Shown: in pieces, positions 22,800-31,093 of the stretch
How positions within the stretch are numbered: position 1 is the stretch's first letter
How the letters are laid out: each line of letters opens with the position of its first letter
Assembly: GCA_947628185.1 (NCBI GenBank)
Contig: CANQYW010000012.1
Coordinates: 1-44,690, forward strand
Source of the DNA: an uncultured Oscillospiraceae bacterium
GTDB lineage: Bacteria; Bacillota; Clostridia; Oscillospirales; Oscillospiraceae
Direction of reading: 5' to 3'
DNA: 44,690 nucleotides
Position numbers and translations under genes: made by a program
Notes under the pieces: generated by a model
Told to the model about the DNA's origin: nothing
Seen by the model: the letters and a program-made list of their open reading frames with translations, nothing else
The model's database searches: none

Positions 22800-25454
22800 T
22801 TACAGGAACTGTTTCATCACCTGATAAAGTTTCTCGATTTGGAACGGTTTCCCGAGGTGATAATTCATGCCCGCCTCGATGGCCGCTATCTTGTCCTCCT
22901 CGAAGGCGTTTGCCGTCATTGCGATGATGGGGATGTTCGCAAGGGCGGGGTCGCTGAGCTTTCTTATTTCTCTCGTGGCCTGGTAGCCGTCCATGACGGG
23001 CATCATGATGTCCATCAGCACGAGGTCAATGTCCCCGTTGCTGTTCTTCACGGCGTCAACAGCCTCCTGCCCGTTGACTGCCGTCTCCACGATGAATCCC
23101 GCCTCCTCCAATATGACGGCCGCGATCTCGCGGTTGAGCTCCACGTCATCAACAAGCAGCACTTTCTTGCCCGCGAACTCCTCGGGGATGGTCTCCTGCG
23201 CCTGCGGCTCCAAATCGCCGCTGTCCGTGGCCCTCTGCAAGACGCTGTAGAGCTCAGAGAGGAAAAGCGGTTTCGCGCAAAACGCCGTCACGCCCGCCTC
23301 CCGCGCCTCGGATTCAATATCCGTCCAGTCGTAGGCGGTCAGGATGATGATCGTGGCCGTCTGACCCACCTCCTGACGTATCCGCCGGACCACCTCGATG
23401 CCGTTTAGGTCCGGCATCAGCCAGTCGATGATATACACCTGGAACGGCTCGTTCTCCTGCATGGCGTACTTTGCGCGGTAGACCGCCTCCGCGCCGGAGG
23501 TCGTCCACTCCGGCCTCAGGCCGATGACACGCAGCATCTTCTCTACGCTGGTGCAGCTGTCCATGTTGTCGTCGGCGATCAGCGCGCGGAACCCCTCCAG
23601 GTTCTTTATGACTTTAACGCCCTGCTCTTTTCCGCTCACAGCGAATCTGAGCGACACGGTGACCTCCGTGCCCTCCCCCACCTTGCTCTTTACGTCGATG
23701 GCGCCGTTCATCATATCCACGATATTCTTCGTGATCGCCATTCCGAGCCCCGTCCCCTGGATCCCGCTGACGGTCGAATTCTCCTCCCGCGTGAAGGGCT
23801 CGAAGATTTTCTGGATGAAATCCTCCTGCATGCCGATGCCGGTGTCCCGCACCACAAATTGGTAGTCCGCGTACCCCTCCGGCGCGTTCGGTTTCTCCAC
23901 GATGCGCAGCGCCACAGTCCCGCCCGGGCGCGTGAATTTCATGGAATTCGACATGATGTTTAAAAGCACCTGATTCAGACGAAGCTTGTCGCAGACGATA
24001 TTCTCATGTTCCACGTCCACCGTGTCAATGTACAGGTTCAGGCGTTTCGCTTTGACATCGGACTGGAGGATATTTCTCAGGTCATGGGTGATAGTCGAGA
24101 GGGAGCACTCCCGCTCCTCTATTTTGACTTTGCCGCTCTCGATGCGGCTCATGTCGAGGACGTCGTTTATAAGGGAGAGAAGATGCTCGCTGGAGGTCAT
24201 GATCTTGCCGAGATAACTCTTTACGGCCTCTTTCTCGTCGATATGCGTGGCGGCGAGGGTGGTGAACCCTATGATGGCGTTCATGGGCGTGCGTATATCG
24301 TGGGACATGTTGTTGAGGAAGGCGGTCTTCGCGTGGTTGGCGCGCTGTGATACGAGATACGCCTCCTCCGCCTCCTGCTTTGCCTGCTCAAGCTGTTTAT
24401 TGAGCTCCTGAAGTTCCCTTCCCGCCTCAGTTTCCGCCTTCAAAAGGCTCCTCATGTGCATGGCCCTCGCCATACACAGCATGACGATTATTGTGGCGGC
24501 CAGGAAAAATACCGCTGTCAGGACGGCGGTCTGAAGCGCCGAATCGACGACCGCCACCGTCCCCCGAGCCACCTCCTGCGCTGGATTTATATACATGGCG
24601 ATCCAGTCGTTATCCTGTATTTTACGCATGGCGTAAAAACAGTCCACGCCCCCTATCGTCACATGGGAGAGGACCAGCCCCTCCCTCTCCAGCGTCTCCA
24701 ACTGTTCACCGAAATCAATGTCCTGCTCCTCACAGGCCTTCTCCATGACGTTGAAGACATTGTACCCCGGCACCAGATTCTTATATTTCGTCTCGTCCAC
24801 GTAGAGTTTCGAGCCGTCGCTGCTGAGGATATAGGTGCTGTTGTTGCCGCTGTATGTAGGGCTGCGGAAATTGGCGCCGATGGTCTCCATGTCTATTAGG
24901 ACCCCGGCAAAGTAGATGTCCTCCCCCGTGTCCGCCATCAGGATGGGGGCGTCCAGCTTGTAGATGAAGACCATATCGTTTTCCACGTTCATCGTGTTGT
25001 ATTTTATGAAACTGATACGGTCCGTACACTCCACAAGGGGGTCGATGTCGCTGATTATCCCCCTGTCGCCGTCCGGCGCGTACATCCTCCCGTCCTCGTC
25101 GAACACGAAGGGGATCTCCGCGCTCTCCGCGTAATGCCCGGTGTTATTCTCCTTCTTTAGGAAGTCCGTCAACTCGACGGTGGTACGGGGACTGGCGTCG
25201 TCGAGGCGTCTCGTGACCTCCAGCGCCTCATTCCAGTACTGGGAGATCTTCCACTCGGTACTGTTGAATATCTGCGCGGCGATCTCGGAGAGCTGATTTA
25301 TCCTCTCCGAGTACACCGTGTTGTTCAGAGACGAACTGAGCCCCCTGATGACGAAGACACCGCAGACCGATAAGATCACGACCACGACCGTGACGAACAG
25401 GAATAACCTCTGGTATTTTCGCCAGTCATGATCCTTTTTCTCCATATCACTCAT
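22800..25454 (-). CDS. Hybrid histidine kinase with extracellular sensor and two receiver domains
   Basis: An 884-residue membrane sensor. Domains in order: membrane segment (about 17-36), extracytoplasmic Cache-like region (about 40-305), second membrane segment (about 308-330), coiled coil (about 335-375), HisKA with H-box NMSHDIRTPMNAIIGF, HATPase with MSNSMKF, DTGIGM and GTGLGM, then receiver 1 (Asp in IIDWLMPDLNG) and receiver 2 (Asp in LVLMDIMMPVMDG, KPF at the end). No DNA-binding output domain follows, so it signals to a separate protein or through phosphate transfer. The gene overlaps the upstream binding-protein gene by eight bases. A second ATG at 25445, one base after that stop, has a better ribosome site (GGGATGAG) and may be the real start. 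Confidence 0.92.
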   Translation of the reverse strand: MSDMEKKDHDWRKYQRLFLFVTVVVVILSVCGVFVIRGLSSSLNNTVYSERINQLSEIAAQIFNSTEWKISQYWNEALEVTRRLDDASPRTTVELTDFLKKENNTGHYAESAEIPFVFDEDGRMYAPDGDRGIISDIDPLVECTDRISFIKYNTMNVENDMVFIYKLDAPILMADTGEDIYFAGVLIDMETIGANFRSPTYSGNNSTYILSSDGSKLYVDETKYKNLVPGYNVFNVMEKACEEQDIDFGEQLETLEREGLVLSHVTIGGVDCFYAMRKIQDNDWIAMYINPAQEVARGTVAVVDSALQTAVLTAVFFLAATIIVMLCMARAMHMRSLLKAETEAGRELQELNKQLEQAKQEAEEAYLVSQRANHAKTAFLNNMSHDIRTPMNAIIGFTTLAATHIDEKEAVKSYLGKIMTSSEHLLSLINDVLDMSRIESGKVKIEERECSLSTITHDLRNILQSDVKAKRLNLYIDTVDVEHENIVCDKLRLNQVLLNIMSNSMKFTRPGGTVALRIVEKPNAPEGYADYQFVVRDTGIGMQEDFIQKIFEPFTREENSTVSGIQGTGLGMAITKNIVDMMNGAIDVKSKVGEGTEVTVSLRFAVSGKEQGVKVIKNLEGFRALIADDNMDSCTSVEKMLRVIGLRPEWTTSGAEAVYRAKYAMQENEPFQVYIIDWLMPDLNGIEVVRRIRQEVGQTATIIILTAYDWTDIESEAREAGVTAFCAKPLFLSELYSVLQRATDSGDLEPQAQETIPEEFAGKKVLLVDDVELNREIAAVILEEAGFIVETAVNGQEAVDAVKNSNGDIDLVLMDIMMPVMDGYQATREIRKLSDPALANIPIIAMTANAFEEDKIAAIEAGMNYHLGKPFQIEKLYQVMKQFL

Positions 25455-27246
25455 CCCAAATCAGCAGTTTCTCGGACATCGGCGGATTACCCCTCCCGTC
25501 AAAGAAATCCTTGAAGGCCTTCAATCCCTGTACGCCGCCGTCCTGGATGTTTCCGGCTGTGCTGAGTTCCTCGTCCGCGCCGCACACCACAACGGTATAC
25601 TCGGCGTCGTCCACCAGTTCTTTCCCGCCTTTTACGATGAGCTCATAGGGGAAGACGGCTTTCTTCCCGCCGGCCTCTATGGTATATCCCTTCTCGGCGT
25701 ACTCCTTCACCTGGCTGCCGGTGAGAGTCAATGTCCTTATCGTGTTATTCCATCCCGTGGGGATCACGGAGACGATCCTCTCGTCCGTCAGTGGGAGGGG
25801 CATCATGTATCCGCTGATCCCGGCGCTATTTTGGATGGAGCAGTCGTCAATGGCCGCGTTCAGCGATATCATGGCGCAGTCGGCGCCCACGGCGTCGCCG
25901 AAGATCCTCCCCACGAGCTGCGCCGTCTCTCTCTGGTCGTACACCCTGTCCACCTCAGAGAAGACGGTCGCGCCGTTGGTGAGCCAATCCTGGCACAGGG
26001 CGTCCATGTGCTCCAGGACGTACTCCTTTGTGCAGCCGCCGTTCAGATAATTGAGCGCGTCCTCGCCGATCCTCGCGAGGATGCTCTCCCACCCGGTATA
26101 CAATAGTGGCGCGGTGTGCCCGTTCCTCATCTCCTCAAGACAGGGCGCGTAGGGACTTGTGGGGTCGATCTCCCACTCGCGCAGCGAGGAGATATATGTG
26201 GTGCTGGCGTCGAAAAACGTGCTCTGTCCCTCTATGGTGGAGAGCACCTCCATGACGTGGAGCGCGTCCTCAAGTTTCTGCTCGTTCCCCTTCTCGGCCA
26301 GTTTCTTGCTGAGTCCGAAATTCTTTGACGGGAATGTGATATACATGTTCTTTGAGCCGTCCCGGGAGAGATAGGGCATGGGGGCGTAGACGTCGCCGGT
26401 GCCGTCCGCATTCTGGGTCCAGCGGTCTATCCCGCCGACGGTAAAGGCAGTGTTGCCCTCCATAAACACCTCAAAGGAGCGCTTTCCGCCAAGGGAATCC
26501 TTCCCCTGGAGGAGGCCAAGTTCGATCCACTCCTCCATGTAATCCATGGCCTCGCCAAAGCCCTGGGCCGCGGTGGCCTTCCCAGAGAGGAAATCTCTCT
26601 GCCACTGGACGCCGCCGACCGACGTGAGGTCGATGGTATCGGCGAGGTCGCAGATGTACTGGAACCCGTAACCCGCCGCGGAGCTGTCCGTTACGGCCAG
26701 GCGCACCCCCGCCTCTTCGATCTCGGGGGCCAGCGCTTTCAGCTCCTCAAAGCTCTCCGGCGCCTTCCACCCGTGCTTGTCAAAGAGGGTCTTATTGTAG
26801 GCGCACGAGAAGACGGAATACCTGGAGGGCAGCAGATAGATACCGCCGTCGATCTCCTGCTGGGCCAGGAGCGTCGGGTCATAGTTGTCCGTGAAGTCGT
26901 AGCTGGAGAGCTCCAGCAGATTCTCCCTCATCGCGTCGGGGTAGTTCGTCCAGGCGTATGTCGTGTTGTAGATATCCGGCATATCGCCGGTTATCAACTG
27001 GTCGCAGGTAAAGCGGGACCAGTTCTTACCGGTGTAGGGAATGACCTCGATTTGGATCTCGGGGTATTTTTCAGCCACAAGCTTTTTGAGCCGATTCACA
27101 TCCGAGCTATATAGTATTGTCAGGGGTTCATGGGCGCCGTCAGAGCCTGGCTTCACATCGCCGCTTGAATCGCAGCCGCACAGTAAAATTGCGATAAGCG
27201 CCAAGGCCAGCGCGCACACTGTGTACTTCCTCGTTTTACTCCTCAT
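25447..27246 (-). CDS. Lipoprotein: extracellular solute-binding domain fused to a 5'-nucleotidase C-terminal domain
   Basis: A 599-residue lipoprotein with a signal ending LLCGCDS (lipobox Cys). Residues about 30-430 form a family-1 binding protein: EPLTILYSSDVNRLKKLVAEKYPEIQIEVIPY, GDMPDIYNT, and a NTAFTVGGIDRW segment. Residues about 440-590 match the C-terminal domain of 5'-nucleotidases: ETAQLVGRIFGDAVGADCAMISL, LTDERIVSVIPTGWNNTIRTLTLTGSQVKEY and YTVVVCGADEE. The metallophosphatase half is absent, so the domain probably binds ligand rather than cleaving it. No ABC permease is adjacent; instead it overlaps a hybrid histidine kinase gene. A role as ligand receptor for that kinase is likely but inferred. 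The ATG at 27246 has a GGGGGAG site. Confidence 0.86.
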   Translation of the reverse strand: MRSKTRKYTVCALALALIAILLCGCDSSGDVKPGSDGAHEPLTILYSSDVNRLKKLVAEKYPEIQIEVIPYTGKNWSRFTCDQLITGDMPDIYNTTYAWTNYPDAMRENLLELSSYDFTDNYDPTLLAQQEIDGGIYLLPSRYSVFSCAYNKTLFDKHGWKAPESFEELKALAPEIEEAGVRLAVTDSSAAGYGFQYICDLADTIDLTSVGGVQWQRDFLSGKATAAQGFGEAMDYMEEWIELGLLQGKDSLGGKRSFEVFMEGNTAFTVGGIDRWTQNADGTGDVYAPMPYLSRDGSKNMYITFPSKNFGLSKKLAEKGNEQKLEDALHVMEVLSTIEGQSTFFDASTTYISSLREWEIDPTSPYAPCLEEMRNGHTAPLLYTGWESILARIGEDALNYLNGGCTKEYVLEHMDALCQDWLTNGATVFSEVDRVYDQRETAQLVGRIFGDAVGADCAMISLNAAIDDCSIQNSAGISGYMMPLPLTDERIVSVIPTGWNNTIRTLTLTGSQVKEYAEKGYTIEAGGKKAVFPYELIVKGGKELVDDAEYTVVVCGADEELSTAGNIQDGGVQGLKAFKDFFDGRGNPPMSEKLLIWDE

Positions 27247-27303
27247 TTTGTCTCCCCCTCGCAAACATGATGAGCCGGGTCCCGTGATTCGGCGAACAAT
27301 ATA

Positions 27304-27332
27304 ATTACACCATATTTGCAAAAACTTGTCAA
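27304..27332 (-). promoter_or_regulatory. Strong promoter for the binding-protein / hybrid-kinase operon
   Basis: On the minus strand, consensus TTGACA (27327-27332), a 17-base spacer and TGTAAT (27304-27309). The start codon lies about 57 bases downstream of the -10 box. Confidence 0.75.
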
Positions 27333-27361
27333 GATGGCGCGCATAAAGGCTTGCGGCTTTT

Positions 27362-28222
27362 TTAAAAGCTTTCGGGACCGAAGAGGGAGGCCACCTTCTC
27401 GCGCATGTCGGCGTACTTTAAGTAGACTATGTTGAACTCGCGCACCACCGTCTCCCCCGCTATCGTGAACTTCGCAAGTTCCGGGTCGGAGTCCGCCAGG
27501 ATGTTGTACACGAAGGATATCCCGAACCCCCGCCGCACCAGGTCCATTATGAGGCGGAAACTCGATATACATATCTGCCGCCGAAACCGCTGCAGCGACT
27601 CGTTATAGCCGCTGAGGAGCCGCTCCAATATTGCCCTGGTGCCGGAGCCGGACTCCCGGTATATGACCGTCTCCCGCAGAAGTTCCTCTATCGTCACCTC
27701 CCGGCCGGCGAAGGGGTGGTCCCGGCGGCATATTCCCACGAAGGGCTCCCGCCGCAGGAGGATGTTCTCAAAGCTGTCCTTATCGAAAAAGCCCTCTATC
27801 ACGGCAAAGTCCAGCTCGTTCTCCACGAGGGACTTTAGAAGGTGCTCGGTGTTGTCCACGATGAGCGTCAGGGCGTTCCGCCCGTCCTCCAGGAACCGGC
27901 AGACGTACTCCTCTAAAAAGTAGTCCCCGATGGTCTTCGTGGCGCCCACCCGGAGGACGCTCATCTCCTTGCCCTCCAGTTTCTCCCGCAGCGCCCCCTC
28001 CTGCTGCAGGGCCGCCCGGGCGTGGTGCTCGAGGATGAGACCGCCCTCGGTCTTTGTGAGCCTGTGGTTCTCGTAGGTGAAGAGCCTCCGGCCGTACAGC
28101 CGCTCCAGGTACTGTATCTGCTGCGTCACCGCCGGCTGAGAGAGATGGCATAGCTCCGCCGTCCGGCGGTAGCTCATGCAGTCGCAGAGCGTCAGGAACG
28201 TCTTTATCCTGTAGTCTATCAT
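27362..28222 (-). CDS. LysR-family transcriptional regulator
   Basis: A 286-residue regulator. The N-terminal winged helix-turn-helix is typical: FLTLCDCMSYRRTAELCHLSQPAVTQQIQYLERLYGRRLF. A linker helix and a two-lobed effector domain (about 90-286) follow, with the VIYRESGSGTRAILERLL segment found in the CysB/CysL/CbbR-like branch. It is divergent from the sulfur-type fusion gene, the usual layout for a LysR protein and its target. The ATG at 28222 has AAAGGAG six bases away; an upstream in-frame ATG at 28255 lacks a site. The effector is unknown, but the neighbour suggests a sulfur compound. Confidence 0.9.
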   Translation of the reverse strand: MIDYRIKTFLTLCDCMSYRRTAELCHLSQPAVTQQIQYLERLYGRRLFTYENHRLTKTEGGLILEHHARAALQQEGALREKLEGKEMSVLRVGATKTIGDYFLEEYVCRFLEDGRNALTLIVDNTEHLLKSLVENELDFAVIEGFFDKDSFENILLRREPFVGICRRDHPFAGREVTIEELLRETVIYRESGSGTRAILERLLSGYNESLQRFRRQICISSFRLIMDLVRRGFGISFVYNILADSDPELAKFTIAGETVVREFNIVYLKYADMREKVASLFGPESF

Positions 28223-28237
28223 CTGTTCTCCTTTTTC

Positions 28238-28252
28238 ATAAGCTGTGCTTAT
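28238..28252. promoter_or_regulatory. Inverted repeat in the LysR / fusion-gene intergenic region
   Basis: ATAAGC-TGT-GCTTAT is a perfect 6-3-6 repeat that contains a T-N11-A-type spacing, as in LysR sites. It lies close to the start of the lysR gene and about 20 bases upstream of the -35 box of the fusion-gene promoter. Confidence 0.45.
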
Positions 28253-28273
28253 CATATAATAAAAACTTTTAAG

Positions 28274-28302
28274 TTGATTTTATCACATGCGGGCGCTATA
28301 AT
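28274..28302 (+). promoter_or_regulatory. Promoter for the sulfur-type fusion gene
   Basis: TTGATT (28274-28279), a 17-base spacer and TATAAT (28297-28302), about 54 bases before the start codon. Confidence 0.7.
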
Positions 28303-28355
28303 CAACATAAATAAATGCGGGACCAAATCCCGGATGGACAGGAAGGAGCACACAC

Positions 28356-30914
28356 ATGAACATTGTCGTAATCGGCGGGGTCGCCGCCGGCACCAAGACC
28401 GCCGCGAAACTTCTGCGGCAGGACCGGGGCGCGAAAGTCACCGTGTACACGAAGGGCAGTGACATATCCTACGCGGGGTGCGGTCTGCCCTACTATGTGG
28501 GCGGCAGCATTGAGAGCCGGGACGAGCTCATCGTCAACACCCCGGCGAAGTACACCGGCCTCACGGGCGTTGAAGTGCAGACTGGGATGGAGGCCGTGTC
28601 TCTTGACGCCGCGGCCAAGACCGTGCGGTTCGCGGACGGCCAGGAGATAAGCTACGATAAGCTGGTCATAGCCACGGGCGCGGAGCCCTTTGTGCCGGAT
28701 GTCCCGGGGACGGACCTACCCGGGGTCTTCACCATGCGCACCCCTGACGACGCCATTGGACTGCGGGCGTACATAGATGAGCACGCCTGCCGCAGCGCCG
28801 TTGTGGTGGGGGGAAGTTTCATCGGCCTTGAGATCGCGGAGAACCTTATGGCGAAGGGTGTCAGCGTCACAGTAGTAGACATGGCCGCCCAGGTACTGCC
28901 GGGGCTCGTGGACCCGGAGATTGCCGACTACATACGCCGCCAGCTCCAGGCCCGGGGGATGCGCATCGTCACCGGCGCGGCCCTCACGGGCGTACTGGGC
29001 GGCGAGAGCGCCAGGGGCGTCAGCACCTCCGTGGGCTCCTTCCAGGGGGATCTTGTGGTTCTGGCAATAGGCATACGCCCCGCCACATCCTGGCTCCAGG
29101 GCTCCGGCGTGGAGCTAAACCGAGGGGCCGTGGTGGTGGACAGGTACCAGAGGACGAATCTGGCGGACGTCTACGCCGTGGGCGACTGCGCCCAGGTGTT
29201 CCACCGCGTGACGGGCGGCGGCCACTACTCCGCCATGGGCTCCACCGCCAACATAACCGGCAGGCTGCTGGCCATGAATTTGACCGGCACCGACTCCCCC
29301 TACGGGGGGTGCCTGGGCACGGGCGTCGTGAGACTCGCCTCCGACCTCAACGCCGGCCGCACGGGCCTCACGGAGCTCCAGGCCAAGGCCGCGGGCTACG
29401 AGGTCATAACGGACGTCTGCGTCACCGACGACAAGGCCCACTACTACCCCGGCTCCGGCGCGTTCATCACGAAACTGGTGGCGGACAAGGTGAGCCACCG
29501 GCTGTTGGGAATACAGGTGCTGGGCTCCGGGGCCGTTGACAAGATGGTGGACATAGCCGTCACCGGCATATCCGCCGGTCTCAAGGTGGAGGACTTTGAC
29601 ACCCTTGACTTCGCCTACGCCCCGCCCTTCTCCACCGCCATACACCCCTTCGTGCAGGCCTGTTACATACTTGAAAATAAGATGAACGGCTCCTACAAGA
29701 GCATGACACCCGCTGAGTACATCGCCACCAAGGCCGCCGGGTACAAGGTCATAGACGTGTGTCCCGAGCCCAAGATCCCGGGGGCGAAGTGGGTGGACCT
29801 CGCCAAAGTGACGGGGCCCATCGAGGGTCTTGAGCTCGATGACAAGCTCCTTTTGGTGTGCGTCCGGGGCAAGCGGGCATACTTCCTGCAAAATAGGCTC
29901 AAGTTCTACGGCTACACCAACACCCTGGCGCTGGAGGGCGGCCTCACGGTGAACGACGTAAAGGTGGACTTCACCGGCGCGGCCCTGCCCCCGGAGGAGA
30001 TAAAGCGCGTCAAGGGCCTGGGGTGCCTCCAGGACAAGCGCTACCCGGACGTCTTCAACGTGCGCATCATAACCCGCAACGGGAAGATAACCTCCGAGGA
30101 GCAGCGGGTGATAGCGGAGGCCGCCGATAAGTACGGCTCCGGCGAGGTCACCATGACGACGCGCCTGACGCTCGAGATCCAGGGCGTGCCCTACGCCAAC
30201 ATCCAGCCGATCATCGACTACCTCAACCAGTACGGGCTCTCCACCGGCGGCACTGGGAGCCTTGTCCGGCCTGTGGTCTCCTGCAAGGGCACCACCTGCC
30301 AGTACGGCCTTGCGGACACCTTCGGCCTCAGCGAGAAACTCCACGAGCGGTTCTACGTGGGCTACCACAGCGTCACGCTACCCCACAAATTCAAGATATG
30401 CGTGGGCGGGTGCCCCAACAACTGCGTGAAACCGAGCCTCAACGACATCGGCATCATGGGCCAGAAGGTCCCCATGGTGAATCACGCCCTCTGCCGGGGC
30501 TGCGGCAAGTGCCAGGTGGCGGAGGCCTGCCCCGTGGGCGTGGCGAAACTCAAGGACGGCCGGATACACGTGGACGCGGGCGCCTGCAACAACTGCGGAA
30601 GGTGCGTCGGAAAGTGCCCCTTCGGGGCCTTCGACGAGTCCCAGACCGGTTTCAAGGTGTTCATCGGTGGCCGCTGGGGCAAGAGGATAACCCACGGCCA
30701 GCCCCTCACCAAGATATTCACCTCCGAGGAGGAGGTCATGGACGTGGTGGAGAGGGCCATCCTGCTCTTCCGGGACGAGGGCGTCACCGGCGAGCGCTTT
30801 GCCGACACCATAGATAGGCTCGGTTTCGACTACGTGAACGACAAGCTCATAAACGGCGGCATGGACAAGGACGCCATACTCGCGAAGACCGTGAAGGGCG
30901 GCGCCACCTGCTGA
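28356..30914 (+). CDS. Fusion of CoA-disulfide-reductase-like flavoprotein, rhodanese, sirohaem sulfite/nitrite reductase and 2x[4Fe-4S] ferredoxin
   Basis: An 852-residue multidomain redox protein. Residues about 1-445 form an FAD/NAD(P)H disulfide reductase: VVIGGVAAGTKTA, redox Cys42 in SYAGCGLPYY, VVVGGSFIGLEIAENL, and VYAVGDCAQ. Residues about 455-540 form a rhodanese with Cys502 in VCVRGKRA. Residues about 550-710 resemble a sulfite/nitrite reductase repeat with TTRLTLEIQGV, Cys643 and Cys648, and Cys682 and Cys686 (CVGGCPNNC). Two ferredoxin motifs follow (CRGCGKC, CNNCGRC). NAD(P)H electrons could pass to sulfane sulfur or sulfite held on the rhodanese, but this is inference. The first Cys pair is CX4C, not the usual CX5C, and the first ferredoxin motif has an X5 gap before its last Cys. 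AGGAAGGAG precedes the ATG. Confidence 0.88.
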   Translation: MNIVVIGGVAAGTKTAAKLLRQDRGAKVTVYTKGSDISYAGCGLPYYVGGSIESRDELIVNTPAKYTGLTGVEVQTGMEAVSLDAAAKTVRFADGQEISYDKLVIATGAEPFVPDVPGTDLPGVFTMRTPDDAIGLRAYIDEHACRSAVVVGGSFIGLEIAENLMAKGVSVTVVDMAAQVLPGLVDPEIADYIRRQLQARGMRIVTGAALTGVLGGESARGVSTSVGSFQGDLVVLAIGIRPATSWLQGSGVELNRGAVVVDRYQRTNLADVYAVGDCAQVFHRVTGGGHYSAMGSTANITGRLLAMNLTGTDSPYGGCLGTGVVRLASDLNAGRTGLTELQAKAAGYEVITDVCVTDDKAHYYPGSGAFITKLVADKVSHRLLGIQVLGSGAVDKMVDIAVTGISAGLKVEDFDTLDFAYAPPFSTAIHPFVQACYILENKMNGSYKSMTPAEYIATKAAGYKVIDVCPEPKIPGAKWVDLAKVTGPIEGLELDDKLLLVCVRGKRAYFLQNRLKFYGYTNTLALEGGLTVNDVKVDFTGAALPPEEIKRVKGLGCLQDKRYPDVFNVRIITRNGKITSEEQRVIAEAADKYGSGEVTMTTRLTLEIQGVPYANIQPIIDYLNQYGLSTGGTGSLVRPVVSCKGTTCQYGLADTFGLSEKLHERFYVGYHSVTLPHKFKICVGGCPNNCVKPSLNDIGIMGQKVPMVNHALCRGCGKCQVAEACPVGVAKLKDGRIHVDAGACNNCGRCVGKCPFGAFDESQTGFKVFIGGRWGKRITHGQPLTKIFTSEEEVMDVVERAILLFRDEGVTGERFADTIDRLGFDYVNDKLINGGMDKDAILAKTVKGGATC

Positions 30915-30940
30915 CATCCAGCAAAACATAATAATACACT
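30911..30940 (+). promoter_or_regulatory. Candidate promoter overlapping the fusion-gene stop
   Basis: CTGACA (30911-30916), which includes the TGA stop of the fusion gene, then 18 bases and TACACT (30935-30940). A TAATAC at 30932-30937 is an alternative -10. It would start a transcript that carries the structured leader of the next transporter operon. Confidence 0.45.
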
Positions 30941-31042
30941 CTCGGGATCCTGCCGGACTGCGCCGGAGCAGTTAAAGGGCCTTAAAACGAGATCCCCCAC
31001 AGTGCGAATTTTGCGTCTGCGGGGGTCTCTGCGCCCTTTTTT
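30941..31042 (+). promoter_or_regulatory. Structured leader with large terminator hairpin before the first ABC transporter
   Basis: GAGATCCCCCACAG (30989-31002) pairs with CTGCGGGGGTCTC (31017-31029). An outer stem AAAGGGC/GCCCTTT (30974-30980, 31033-31039) ends in six T, giving a two-tier terminator about 50 bases before the transporter start. Upstream, GGGATC (30944-30949) can instead pair with GATCCC (30991-30996), which would break the terminator. A small hairpin CTGCCGG/CCG..GCAG lies between. This looks like an attenuator or riboswitch of a class I do not recognise. It may simply be the fusion gene's terminator. Confidence 0.55.
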
Positions 31043-31093
31043 GCCCCGGCGCGGTCTTTATTTTACCTATTTTTACAAAAAGGAGCGGATGAA

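Noticed and set aside
18718-22800. Attachment site or integrase beside tRNA-Ala
   Set aside because: I looked for a second copy of the tRNA 3' end and for an integrase-like gene and saw neither in the window.
29115-30368. A 417-residue minus-strand open frame inside the fusion gene
   Set aside because: It is opposite the well-supported flavoprotein/rhodanese coding region and is rich in Gly, Val, His and Leu without motifs.
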